From Lachnospiraceae bacterium (lineage in GTDB: Bacteria > Bacillota > Clostridia > Lachnospirales > Lachnospiraceae), in assembly GCA_017470735.1 (NCBI GenBank), contig JAFUYB010000043.1, forward strand, positions 1-64,000: a stretch of DNA of 64,000 nt, in the 5' to 3' direction. The position numbers were made by a program, and so were the translations under genes. Below, piece by piece: positions 24,922 to 34,094 of this stretch (the stretch's first letter is position 1; every line of letters begins with the position of its first letter). Under the pieces are notes generated by a model. The model searched no databases. It was not told the origin of the DNA and was given only the letters and a program-made list of their open reading frames with translations.

Positions 24922-25479
24922 TTATTCAGCCTCCCTTATGACACGGCATGGGTTTCCGACCGCCACGACACCTGCGGGAATGTCTTTTGTCACGATGCTG
25001 CCTGTGCCGACAACGGCATTCTCTCCGATCGTCACGCCCGGCAGGATCATCGCGCCTGCGCCGATCCACGCATTCTCCCCGATCGTGATGGGCTTGGCAT
25101 ACTGCAATCCCTTTTTCCGGGTCTCCGGTTCGATCGGATGATTGGCCGTGATCAGCGTCACATTCGGTCCGAACATCACATAATCCCCGACATAAATTGC
25201 CACATCATCCACCGCCGAAAGATTGAAGTTGGCGTAGACATGACTGCCAAAAAAGAGATTCTTTCCGCCCCAATTGGCATGAAACGGCGGTTCGATACAG
25301 CAATCCTCCCCCACACCGCCAAGCATTTCCCGCAGCAGCTCCTGCCGCCGCTTGGCTTCATCCGAACGAGTCCGGTTGTACTCCTCCATTGCCCGCAGCC
25401 CTGCCGTCTGCAGCGTCATAATTTCACCGTCCATCGGATCATACAGTTCACCTGCGAGGCGTTTTTCATTTTCGGTCAT
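24922..25479 (-). CDS. Sugar O-acetyltransferase (maltose/galactoside type)
   Basis: A 185-residue left-handed beta-helix acetyltransferase of the LacA/Maa group, using acetyl-CoA. The Mac domain is at the N-terminus (MTENEKRLAGELYDPMDGEI). Hexapeptide repeats follow, with ITANHPIEPETR, IGENAWIGAGAMILPGVTIG and ENAVVGTGSIVTKD; the histidine in ANHP is the catalytic one. Length fits. It may detoxify non-metabolised galactosides. It lies between the AraC gene (convergent, 7 bp) and the alpha-galactosidase. Confidence 0.92.
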   Translation of the reverse strand: MTENEKRLAGELYDPMDGEIMTLQTAGLRAMEEYNRTRSDEAKRRQELLREMLGGVGEDCCIEPPFHANWGGKNLFFGSHVYANFNLSAVDDVAIYVGDYVMFGPNVTLITANHPIEPETRKKGLQYAKPITIGENAWIGAGAMILPGVTIGENAVVGTGSIVTKDIPAGVVAVGNPCRVIREAE

Positions 25480-25603
25480 TTTGTACTCTCTATACTTTCA
25501 TTAAACAAACGGATTGCTCCGTTGCTTCGCAACTCCCGCAATCCTAAATCGTCATTCACAATCCGGACTATCGTCCTACTTGTTCATGTCGATTTGACCG
25601 TCT

Positions 25604-25650
25604 GATATAACCGTGTAAATGCTTGCAAGCAATCATTTCACGGTTATATC
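25604..25650. repeat. 47 bp nested palindrome at the end of the alpha-galactosidase gene
   Basis: GATATAACCGTG (25604-25615) pairs perfectly with CACGGTTATATC (25639-25650). The loop itself contains a smaller palindrome, TGCTTGCAAGCA (25620-25631). The stop codon of the alpha-galactosidase (25633-25635) lies inside. There is no T-tract, so it may be a transcript end protector or a protein site; TTGCAA centres are seen in some sugar-repressor operators. Confidence 0.6.
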
Positions 25651-27843
25651 ATCCAGGTTTGTTTTCGTCAAGTGCCACTGATATGCCGCGTACTGGTTCA
25701 TCACATTCGGCAGCGGAAGCCCGACACTCATCAATGCGTCAGAGGAATAGGTCTGCCCAAGCGTGTCATTGTAGTAATAGCAGTTTGGCGCAAGGCCTGC
25801 CAGCTTTACATAATGCGGCAGCGGATTGCACCGTTCATTCGTAATCACTGCAGACAGAAGCGCTTCACTCCCGTCCTCCGATACGACCAGCCATGCCGTA
25901 TAGTCATCCGCAAACGGATCAGACAGACGGTAATAGTTTCCGTTGTGGATCAGCGGCGCGTATTTTTTGAAAACAGCAACCTGCTTTTTGATCTCACTGC
26001 GCTCTTCATCCGAAAGCAGCCTCGGATCCATCTCATAGCCATAAGTCCCTGCCATTGCGACGATGCTGCGCGTATTAAGCGGCGTCACCCTGCCATTCAT
26101 CTCATTCGGGACTGCTGATACATGCGCTCCCATCGTTGACAGCGGATAACCAAACGATGTGCCATACTGGATACGCAGCCGGTCGATCGCGTCCGTATTG
26201 TCCGAGGTCCAGATCTGCGGCGTATAATAAAGCATCCCGGCATCAAACCGTCCGCCGCCGCCGCTGCAGCCCTCGATCAGCAGATCGGGATACCGCTGAT
26301 TGAGCCGCTCCAAAAAGTCATACAGCCCCAGAATATAATCATACAGCACCCTGCCCTGCTCATCTGTCTCATGTGAAAAGACATCGATAATACTGCGGTT
26401 GTAATCCCACTTCAGATATTCGATGTTGCCGCAGTCCAAAACCTTGCAGGTCTGCTCAAAAATATAGTCCACAACTTCTTTTCGCGAGAAATCGAGCACC
26501 AGCTGGTTGCGGCAGCGCACCGGATTCCTTCCCGGGATGACAAATGCCCAGTCAGGATGCTTGCGGTATAAGTCGCTGTCCTCATTGACCATCTCCGGTT
26601 CAAACCATATCCCGAATTTCAATCCTTTTTCGTTGATCTTTTCTATAAACGAACCCAGACTTCCGCCCAGCTTTTCCTCATTGACATACCAGTCGCCAAG
26701 CCCGCTGTTGTCGTCGTCCCGCTTGCCGAACCAGCCATCGTCCATGACAAGCATATCCATACCAAGCTCTGCTGCCTGATCCGCAAGTCCGAGCAGCTCC
26801 TCGCCCGTGAATGAAAAATAGAACGCTTCCCAGCTGTTTAACAGCACCGGTCGCTCGATGTCACGCCACTTTCCGCGGCAGACATGCTTTTTGATACATG
26901 CGTGCAGCTGCTGCGACAATGTGGAAAAACCGCCCGTGCTGCAGCTTAAAATGACTTCGGGCGCAACAAAGCTTTCACCGCCCGAAAGCGGATACGAAAA
27001 CTTTTCATCCATCAGACCAAGCTGCCACCGCGTCTGGTCATAGCCGTCCTTTTCACAAAGTCCGGTAAATCCGCCGCTGTAGACAAACTGCATGCTATAG
27101 CAGATGCCTGCGTGTTCGGTCGTGTTCTTTTCGCACAGCAGCATCATCGGATTGTACTGGTGCGACGATGCGCCCCGGCGGCTGCCAATGACCTTTGCCC
27201 CGTGCGTCACCGTTTCCCGCTGGAACTTTCTCTCCATCGCGTGCCGTCCATAGAAAGTCACAAGATCAAATTTTCCGGTCAGAAAGTCCAAATTGGCAGA
27301 CAGCACCTTTTTCAGACGCAGCTTTTTGTCACCGTCATTTTCGATGATGGCACTGCGCGTGATAATATCATTTTCCGGAAGCACGCCGTACAACAGCCGC
27401 ACCGTAAGTCTCGCCGCATCATCTGTCAGGACAACCTCCAGCGTCTGCGCTTCCTTTTCATCGGCATACACTGCCGGAAGACCGGGCAGGGCGTACTTGC
27501 CGTCACGGATCTCATGCGACTGGTAACGCAGGTCACAAGCGACCGATCCGTCTTCATTTTCCAGCACAAATGCCGGGGACCGGAAGTCGCCCATGCCGCT
27601 CGTCGGATACTCCTGCGGCAGCGCGTCATAAGAATATTCCCGGTGATTGCCGGCATCATAAATATTGCCGGATGTCCCCCTGTCCGCGTAAGTCAGCAGA
27701 AAGTCCATACGCCCCACGGCTTTTGCGCCATAATACAGATGCAGCAATACACCATACCGGTCAATCTGCAGCTGGTAAGTCGTATGCGCGGTATTCAGGG
27801 AAAAAGTTTTTGCTTCCGAATCGAAAAAAATAGAATCTGCCAT
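25633..27843 (-). CDS. Alpha-galactosidase, glycoside hydrolase family 36
   Basis: A 736-residue retaining enzyme that removes terminal alpha-1,6-galactose from raffinose, melibiose, stachyose or galactomannan fragments. The catalytic barrel shows VMDDGWFGKRDDD, GIWFEPEMV, YLKWDYNR (nucleophile Asp) and EGCSGGGGRFD (with the acid/base Asp). The N-terminal 330 residues are the GH36 beta-sandwich. No signal peptide is present, so cleavage follows uptake. ATG 27843, with GGAGGAG upstream, is preferred to 27882. Together with the importer and galK it forms a complete uptake-and-cleavage route. Confidence 0.96.
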   Translation of the reverse strand: MADSIFFDSEAKTFSLNTAHTTYQLQIDRYGVLLHLYYGAKAVGRMDFLLTYADRGTSGNIYDAGNHREYSYDALPQEYPTSGMGDFRSPAFVLENEDGSVACDLRYQSHEIRDGKYALPGLPAVYADEKEAQTLEVVLTDDAARLTVRLLYGVLPENDIITRSAIIENDGDKKLRLKKVLSANLDFLTGKFDLVTFYGRHAMERKFQRETVTHGAKVIGSRRGASSHQYNPMMLLCEKNTTEHAGICYSMQFVYSGGFTGLCEKDGYDQTRWQLGLMDEKFSYPLSGGESFVAPEVILSCSTGGFSTLSQQLHACIKKHVCRGKWRDIERPVLLNSWEAFYFSFTGEELLGLADQAAELGMDMLVMDDGWFGKRDDDNSGLGDWYVNEEKLGGSLGSFIEKINEKGLKFGIWFEPEMVNEDSDLYRKHPDWAFVIPGRNPVRCRNQLVLDFSRKEVVDYIFEQTCKVLDCGNIEYLKWDYNRSIIDVFSHETDEQGRVLYDYILGLYDFLERLNQRYPDLLIEGCSGGGGRFDAGMLYYTPQIWTSDNTDAIDRLRIQYGTSFGYPLSTMGAHVSAVPNEMNGRVTPLNTRSIVAMAGTYGYEMDPRLLSDEERSEIKKQVAVFKKYAPLIHNGNYYRLSDPFADDYTAWLVVSEDGSEALLSAVITNERCNPLPHYVKLAGLAPNCYYYNDTLGQTYSSDALMSVGLPLPNVMNQYAAYQWHLTKTNLDDITVK

Positions 27844-28134
27844 AGTTGCTCTCCTCCAACACGGGTTACTTTGATCTTGCAATCATTAAAACACGATGTC
27901 GGCATTATCCATATAGCAGAATGGGCTGTAAAATTATGTATTTTTGTTGTTTTTTATATTTTGGTGAGATATATGTCGCAAAATGGTATAAATGGGATTT
28001 CTTATATTATATGACTATTCCAAGGCAAGTGCATAATTCTTACATATCCATTTGTAAAGCGCTCCGGCTTCTGTTAAACTGTAGTCATCAATTCATGCGC
28101 AATACAATGGCTTTCATGCAGGCGGGAGGGGAAT

Positions 28135-29689
28135 ATGAATAACAGGAAGCAGCGTCCGGTCATAGGGGTGATGACGGGACATTATCTGTCAGATTATCCG
28201 CGCACGATCATTTCGGAATTGTGGCGGCAGCTCAAAAAAATGGATTCTTGAAGAACATTCCCTTCCGATCCGGGATGAGCTGATCGTTTTCGGGGATTAC
28301 CTCAACAATATAGATGAAATCGTTGAAGAACTGTTTTCAAAAAACGAGCGGATAGACGCCATAGTTTCATCAAATGACGAGATGTGCAATGCCGTTTACC
28401 GTGTAGTCAAAAAGCACGGACGCCGGATCGGGGAAGATCTTGCCGTGCTCGGATATGATGATGCGCCTTTTGCTGCCACAATGAATCCGCCTCTTACTAC
28501 GATCCATCAGGATTATCGTTTGGAAGCGGACGGCGCCATAGGACTCGTCAGGGATTATCTGGACGGCAGAAGTCTTTCTTCTCTTTCTGTCCCTGCCGGA
28601 ATTGTCATACGCGAATCCTGCGGCTGTCATGGAAATTCCGGCACCCTTAGCGAAAGTGCCCGCCCGAAAGATACCCATATCCAGTACGAGGAGCTTTACC
28701 AGACACAGATCCAGAACTTAAGTGCTGCTGTCACACTCCGCAATCTGTTGCTGGACTCTGTGAGCCTGAAAGCGTTCTTTGAAACTCTGGCAAAGGAAAT
28801 GATTATTTCCGGCACGGCTTCTTCTTATGTGTTTTTATTTGATGAACCTATTTATATCGAAAAAAGCGAGGATTTCGTGCTTCCTGATACCATGCGCCTG
28901 TTTATGCGTCAGGACAGCCGCGACTTTGATGCGTACAATATGGATAATGCCCCTGTATACGGCCGCCATGCAGTGTCTTATGACATTTCGGATCCGGAGG
29001 GCTCAAAGATGACGGCCTCCTACCTGCTGTTTTACCGCAACTACCAATACGGAACGCTCATCGTTGAAACGGAGCCGGACGACCTTCGGTTCTACTATAC
29101 CATGTCTCTTCAGATTGGCAGCGCGCTGCGCTATCTGACTCTGGCACTCAGACAGCAGCGGATCAACCGGACACTGCAGGAGCAGAACCAGATTTTGGAT
29201 TTTGCCGCATACCATGACGAGCTGACCGGACTGTACAACCGCGCCGGTGTCATGCAGCAGATGCTGCAGACGATCCGCGAGGATGAATCCGCGCAATATG
29301 TCGCAGTCATGGGAGATCTGGACCATTTAAAGCAGATCAATGACACCTTCGGACATGATGCCGGGGATTCCGCGATCCGCATGGTTTCCAAAGTATTAAA
29401 GGATGCCTTGCCCAAAGGCAGCCCGCTGGGGCGCAGCGGCGGCGATGAGTTCACCGGCATGTTCCGCATGACAGAGGGCATTAAGCTTGAGGACATTCGA
29501 TCCTATATTAAGACTTCCTGCGAGCAGTACAATGAGACTTCCGGCAAGCCGTATTATCTTGGGATTTCTGTCGGATTCCATGTATTTACATATTCTGAGG
29601 ATACGGAGCTTTCCGCAATGCTCAAAAAGGCTGACGGACATCTCTATGAAGCCAAAAAACTCCGCAGAAGCAATGTGATACGAGGCTGA
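28135..29689 (+). pseudogene. LacI-like/GGDEF fusion with internal deletion and frameshift
   Basis: A paralogue of the protein at 6897-8927 damaged in its sensor domain. ATG 28135 opens MNNRKQRPVIGVMTGHYL, matching residues 12 onward of the intact copy, but a TGA stops it at about 28249 after KKMDS. The homologous reading resumes one frame over at ILEEHSLPIRDELIVFGDY, which matches the intact copy some 130 residues further on. So about 400 bp are lost. The rest is intact through SGGDEF and ends at 29689. An internal ATG at 28382 could still give a 435-residue cyclase with half a sensor. Confidence 0.8.
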
Positions 29690-29694
29690 CCCTC

Positions 29695-30849
29695 TCACTC
29701 CTCGGGAACATAAATCGAATAGGGAATGTAGAGCTTGTTGTGAAGATCATTTTCTTCATCATAGGCGTAGCCTTCCGTACCTGCCAAAAGGTCGCTGCCC
29801 GCAGAGGCGTTTTGCGCCATCAGCGCGATACACTCCGCCATGCCGTCTGCGTCCTGCACGATCGTGCAAGTCATAACGCCCTCACCGATCAGCTGCTTTG
29901 CCGCTGCCGTCGCGTCTACGCCAAACACGGGTATCTTTGTTGAGGCCTTGTCCTTTGGCTGATTGTAACCGACTGCCTGCAGCGCGCGGATGCAGCCTTC
30001 GGCCATATTGTCGTTGTTGCAGATGACAAGCTCGATCATGTTGCCGTTGTCTTCGTTGTACTGGGACAGATTGGTCATCATATAATCCTGCGCCGAAGTC
30101 AGTGACCATTTGCCAGTCAGGTCGAGCTGAAACTTGTCTACCGAATTCTGGTTGAAATAATACAGATCGGGATGGCCGCCCGCATTCAGAAGCTTATCCG
30201 CATCTTCGACCGCGTATTTCGTGCGGTAGATCGCTTCCGCGTTTTTTGCCTCCCCTTTGAACATCGCGTAGCTGATCTGTCCGTCCTTGTTCAGATCCGT
30301 CTCTTCATAGTGATTCAGCAGGTAATCCCCGATCATCTCACCCTGCAGATGCCCTGCTTCCGCAGGATCTGTCCCGACAAAGGCGACCGTATCATAATAA
30401 TCGAGGATCACGCCCTCATCGCCGTCCGCCTCAACCGGACGGTTGAAAAAAACGACCGGGATCCCTGCCCGCTCTGCCCTGAGGCAGATCGCATCGGATG
30501 TGTCTGACGAACCGGAGTTGACCACATTGACGATCAGAAGATTGACATGCGAAGAAATCGCCGACTCGATCTGCGCGTTCTGCACGGACTGGCTCGACTC
30601 GGCATCAAACTCATTGTAGGCGATCCCCGCCTGCACCAGCCTTTTTGTCAGCGCGGTACGCACCGACGAAATATAGACATCGGAATAATCGTAGTAAAAA
30701 ATTGCAGCATTAAACGCCGTGCTGTCTTCGGGAAACGCCGTCACCTTTTCCTGCCGGTCCTTGTGCGGCGCGCACGCCGAAAGCAGCAATGCCGTCGCCG
30801 TTGCCATCGCTATCGCAAATACCGGAAGTCTTTTGCCTGTTCTTCTCAT
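29695..30849 (-). CDS. Galactose/glucose-binding lipoprotein, MglB-like
   Basis: A 384-residue binding protein of the periplasmic type I fold. The N-terminal MRRTGKRLPVFAIAMATATA leads to a LLLSAC lipobox. AIFYYDYSDVYISSVRTAL, VNVVNSGSSDTSD, VVFFNRPVE and VICNNDNMAEGCIRALQAVG match MglB-like galactose sensors/transport proteins. ATG 30849 has GAGGA six bases upstream; the frame is open to 30873. No permease or ATPase gene is adjacent, so it may serve a distant Mgl system or act as a sensor subunit. It is convergent with the GGDEF pseudogene. Confidence 0.88.
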   Translation of the reverse strand: MRRTGKRLPVFAIAMATATALLLSACAPHKDRQEKVTAFPEDSTAFNAAIFYYDYSDVYISSVRTALTKRLVQAGIAYNEFDAESSQSVQNAQIESAISSHVNLLIVNVVNSGSSDTSDAICLRAERAGIPVVFFNRPVEADGDEGVILDYYDTVAFVGTDPAEAGHLQGEMIGDYLLNHYEETDLNKDGQISYAMFKGEAKNAEAIYRTKYAVEDADKLLNAGGHPDLYYFNQNSVDKFQLDLTGKWSLTSAQDYMMTNLSQYNEDNGNMIELVICNNDNMAEGCIRALQAVGYNQPKDKASTKIPVFGVDATAAAKQLIGEGVMTCTIVQDADGMAECIALMAQNASAGSDLLAGTEGYAYDEENDLHNKLYIPYSIYVPEE

Positions 30850-30874
30850 GTCAGTTCCTCTGTTTTTGCCCATA

Positions 30875-31810
30875 CTACGGCACGACCGTCTGGATCACAG
30901 TCAGCTCTCCCTTTATGGAAAATGCCCCGCTGCCGGCAGTCAGCAGGACGCTGTCCCCCTTTTTTACGGAAAGCGTCTCGCCGTTACTGTCCACCGTTCC
31001 CTCACCGTCTGTCACCAGAAGCGAAACAAAGCTGTCTGCCGTCGCGTTGCCATCCAGTCCCGCGGCGTCAATCCGCAGCAGATCGACCTCAAAGCAATCA
31101 CAGACTCCGATATGTCCGCCAAAATCATAATCCGTCTTCGGCGGAGCAAGCTTTGCCACATCGAGAGCTTTGTCGATATGCAGTTCACGCTGCCTGCCGT
31201 CCGCGCCGACACGCCCATAATCATAAACACGGTAGGTCACATTGGAATTCTGCTGGATCTCCGCGATCACAATCCCGCCGCCGATCGCATGGATCGTGCC
31301 TGACGCAATAAAGAACACATCCCCGGGCTTCACGGCTACCATGTTCATCACTTCGTCGAGCGTCTCTTCTTCAATGTGCTTTTTAAATTCCTCTTTGGAC
31401 ACCTCGCAGCTGCAGCCGTAGCACAGCCGCGCTCCCGGCTCCGCAGCGACGACATACCACATCTCTGTCTTGCCGTACTGGTTCTCATGCTCCCGCGCGT
31501 ACGCATCATCAGGATGCACCTGCACGGACAGATCGCCTTTCGCGTCGATCAGCTTGATCAGTATCGGAAAATCCTCAAACTTCCCGCAGTTTGTCCCCAG
31601 AATGCCCTTTCCATATTTTGCAATGTACTCCGGCAGCGTCAGTCCCGCGTCCGCGCCTGATGCGATCACGCTCGGTCCGTCCGGGTGTGCTGACAGCTCC
31701 CAGGTCTCTGCCAGGTTCTCCCCGTCAAATTTCTTGCCAAATTCCTCGATCAGCTTGCGCCCGCCCCAGATTGCCTGCTTTTTCGCCGGTTCCAGTTTTA
31801 CGATTGCCAT
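30875..31810 (-). CDS. manA: Mannose-6-phosphate isomerase, class I (ManA/Pmi)
   Basis: A 311-residue zinc enzyme converting mannose-6-phosphate and fructose-6-phosphate. IWGGRKLIEEFGKKF opens it, DLSVQVHPDDAYAREHE holds the metal-binding QxHPxD, and GDVFFIASGTIHAIGGG supplies the later histidine. The short length is typical of the Bacillus-type enzyme. AAAGGAG precedes the ATG. Beside an alpha-galactosidase it fits growth on galactomannan or other mannose-containing glycans. Confidence 0.95.
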   Translation of the reverse strand: MAIVKLEPAKKQAIWGGRKLIEEFGKKFDGENLAETWELSAHPDGPSVIASGADAGLTLPEYIAKYGKGILGTNCGKFEDFPILIKLIDAKGDLSVQVHPDDAYAREHENQYGKTEMWYVVAAEPGARLCYGCSCEVSKEEFKKHIEEETLDEVMNMVAVKPGDVFFIASGTIHAIGGGIVIAEIQQNSNVTYRVYDYGRVGADGRQRELHIDKALDVAKLAPPKTDYDFGGHIGVCDCFEVDLLRIDAAGLDGNATADSFVSLLVTDGEGTVDSNGETLSVKKGDSVLLTAGSGAFSIKGELTVIQTVVP

Positions 31811-31835
31811 TTATTCGCTCCTTTCTGTACTGAAT

Positions 31836-32399
31836 CTACAACTCCAAAAAATAGGGACAGATGTTCTCAAAATGCCCGTCCTTCATCCGAAAGCCGTTCG
31901 GGATTACGCCAAGCTGCTGAAATCCGAGTCTCTCGTACAGATGCCTTGCATGTGTATTAGACTCTACAACGGCATTAAATTGCAGTATGCCGAATCCGCA
32001 CTGTTTTGCCTGCGCGATACAGTCGGATACCAGCTTTTCCCCGATGTGCAGTCCCCTGCATTCCGAAGAGACAGCAAAGCTCGCATTGCAGATATGCCCG
32101 CATCGTCCGACATTGTTGGGATGGAGAATATAAAGTCCGACGATCTTCTGCGGATCGCATTCTGTATCTTTCCGGGAAGCATCCTCTGCCCCCTGCGGCG
32201 ATCCGCTGACACTGTTTGCAGCCGCCTCTTCGACCGCTACGGCAGACAGGGTCTGTCCTGCGAAAAAAGTCTTCCCGCTTTCTTCGTCCAGCAACTCTTC
32301 CTGCGGAAACGCTATGCCGTCTTCAACAACTTCGTTCCAGATCGCGATCATCTGAAAGAGGTCAGAATCCTTGTAAGGCCGAACGGTAATTGCATCCAT
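31836..32399 (-). CDS. GNAT family N-acetyltransferase
   Basis: A 187-residue acetyl-CoA-dependent transferase. VRPYKDSDLFQMIAIWNEVV is the typical N-terminal GNAT strand-helix. SSECRGLHIGEKLVSDCIAQ carries the acetyl-CoA loop, and NTHARHLYERLGFQQLG the motif B end. An insert of about 30 low-complexity residues rich in Ala, Ser and Gly (residues about 57-86) splits the domain. ATG 32399 or the GTG at 32402 is possible, as GGAGGA serves both. Substrate is unknown. Confidence 0.85.
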   Translation of the reverse strand: MDAITVRPYKDSDLFQMIAIWNEVVEDGIAFPQEELLDEESGKTFFAGQTLSAVAVEEAAANSVSGSPQGAEDASRKDTECDPQKIVGLYILHPNNVGRCGHICNASFAVSSECRGLHIGEKLVSDCIAQAKQCGFGILQFNAVVESNTHARHLYERLGFQQLGVIPNGFRMKDGHFENICPYFLEL

Positions 32400-32455
32400 C
32401 ACTGTATGTCCTCCAATATTTTATCCACTTTACCAACAACGCTTTTTAAATGCTC

Positions 32456-33021
32456 TCAATCCATAAAAACCGAATAATCCCTGTCATACATCACATCGAT
32501 CATCTGCTGTTTTAGCACATCCGCCTTAACATTCGACAGCAGATATTTTTTGACATATGCCTTGCTTTTGCCGGGATATCTGTATAGACTGTTTTTTTTT
32601 GCAGGGCGGCAAGCTCCCTTCTCCAAAGCAGCGACAACTGATTGGCAAGCTTTACCTTGGGGCTGCTGTCTGCCTCCCGCAGCAGATAAAAATCCAGCCC
32701 GTCCCCTTCCGGCTCTACGGTAATGACGCCCCAGTATTCCGGCACATGCTCCCTGATATGATGGGCGTGTCTGGTTCCCACGACGACAAAATTCTTGTCA
32801 AAAAAACGGTCGTAATCTTTTACCTGGCGCGCCAGACGCTCATAAGTATCCGCATCGCTTTTTATTTCCACGCCGGTCAGACCGCCCTCTGTCACAACGA
32901 CAATGTCCGCCCTGGATTTTCCCATCGTCAGTTCTTCAAAAAAACGCACCTTGCCATACTTTTCTTCGAGATACATGCACAGATCATCCCGTATGTCCGC
33001 ATCGCGCAAAATCTGTTTCAT
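32456..33021 (-). pseudogene. sce7726-family nuclease-like gene, frameshifted at an A9 tract
   Basis: The N-terminal 140 residues match sce7726-type proteins: MKQILRDADIRDDLCMYLEE, SRADIVVV and GVEIKSDADTYERLARQV, with a PD-(D/E)XK-like D...EIK pattern. In a run of nine A (plus-strand T at 32592-32600) the frame slips. In the annotated frame the protein ends at 32512 with an unrelated tail. One frame over, the sequence continues as PGKSKAYVKKYLLSNVKADV and DVMYDRDYSVFMD to a stop at 32456, which is the family's normal C-terminus. One extra A would restore it. This could be mutation, phase variation, slippage or a sequencing error. Confidence 0.75.
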
Positions 33022-33112
33022 CGTATTTTTTTTCCTGTTTTTGCAGTTTTCTCCATGCAAAAAGTCCTATATTCAGCCACAGCTCCCTTATGTTTAAATC
33101 TTCAGAAATTAC

Positions 33113-33148
33113 TTAAAATAAGGGATCGCCGAAAAACAGGCAATCCCC
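33113..33148 (-). terminator. Terminator of the tmRNA gene
   Basis: On the minus strand GGGATTGCC and GGCGATCCC form a 9 bp stem (one G-U pair) with a 7-base loop, followed by TTATTTT. It begins a few bases after the tmRNA 3' end. Confidence 0.75.
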
Positions 33149-33154
33149 AAAAAG

Positions 33155-33495
33155 TGGACTAGGCGGGAATCGAACCCGCGTCCAAAAATCCGTCCCCTGT
33201 CCTTCTACGAGCGTAGTCCGTTGTTAAGATTCCCCCGCGCATCCGAAAACGGACATCCAAATGCGGTCGGTAGCTTCATATTACGCCCTTGCGCGCAAAG
33301 CTTTGCGCAAGTCGTTTCCTATCTGGTCGAAGCCCGGATCCAAAGGGATAGGTACCCTTGGGCGGACTGCTGCCAAATTAGGCAGCGTATGCTAATTCGT
33401 AATCGTCAGCATTTAATTTTAAGGTTGGAATTTGACGCATCCCGTGCGGCTCGCTTCTCCAGCTTCAGAATCCCTGTCGAAACCTTTACTAGCCC
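33155..33495 (-). ncRNA. ssrA: Transfer-messenger RNA (tmRNA)
   Basis: Rescues stalled ribosomes with SmpB. The 5' acceptor strand GGGCTAG (33489-33495) pairs with CTAGTCC (33156-33162), and the T arm GCGGGTTCGATTCCCGC lies next to it. The 3' CCA is not fully encoded. The tag reading frame ends at TAA 33378-33380 and reads ...NADDYELAYAA, the expected hydrophobic Ala-Ala end for proteolysis. The exact resume codon is uncertain (about 33410-33420). Pseudoknot-like hairpins follow, such as TGCCTAATTTGGCA around the stop. The gene sits directly downstream of smpB, a common Firmicutes order. Confidence 0.95.
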
Positions 33496-33548
33496 TTTTG
33501 CATGGTAAGATACTGATCTCATCAAAGAAGTACCCATGCACTACTTAT

Positions 33549-33578
33549 ACTATACGACAATGCAAGCATATTTTTCAA
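33549..33578 (-). promoter_or_regulatory. Promoter of ssrA
   Basis: On the minus strand TTGAAA (plus positions 33573-33578) and TATAGT (33549-33554) are 18 bp apart. Transcription would start near 33541, leaving a 5' leader of about 45 nt to be removed by RNase P. Confidence 0.65.
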
Positions 33579-33626
33579 GGTATCCATTCAATTTTCCGAA
33601 ATTATTCATATACAGCCCGGTTCTGT

Positions 33627-34094
33627 CTACCGCAGGTTTCTGACCTTGAAATCCCGCTCCGCTTCCCTTCTCTGATCCTTTTTGGCAATGTCGTGGCGCT
33701 TGTCATAAAGCTTCTTGCCCTTCGCCAACGCGATTTTCAGCTTTACCAGACCGCCGGAAAAATACACCTCAACCGGCACGATCGTATAGCCTTTTTGCGC
33801 GATCTGTCCGGTCAGCTTGCGGATCTCATGCCTGTGCAGCAGTAATTTCCGCGGGCGGATCGGGTCTTTATTCATGATGTTGCCCATCTCATACGGGGAA
33901 ATGTGCATCTGGTAAATGACCGCCTCGCCGTCCTCGATCCGTATGAACGCTTCCTTGATCGAACATTTCCCCATGCGCAGGGATTTCACCTCGGTACCGA
34001 CCAATGATATTCCTGCCTCATAGACCTCTTCGAAAAAGTAATCATGACTTGCTTTTTTGTTGTTTGCGATGAGCTTTCGGCTTTTTTCTGCCAT
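33627..34094 (-). CDS. smpB: SsrA-binding protein SmpB
   Basis: A 155-residue OB-fold protein that binds tmRNA and delivers it to stalled ribosomes. [38 protein letters not shown] and the basic C-terminal tail [20 protein letters not shown] are diagnostic. Length is normal. Its start lies within the end of rnr (53 bp overlap), so the two are translationally linked, and the tmRNA gene follows. Confidence 0.97.
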   Translation of the reverse strand: MAEKSRKLIANNKKASHDYFFEEVYEAGISLVGTEVKSLRMGKCSIKEAFIRIEDGEAVIYQMHISPYEMGNIMNKDPIRPRKLLLHRHEIRKLTGQIAQKGYTIVPVEVYFSGGLVKLKIALAKGKKLYDKRHDIAKKDQRREAERDFKVRNLR

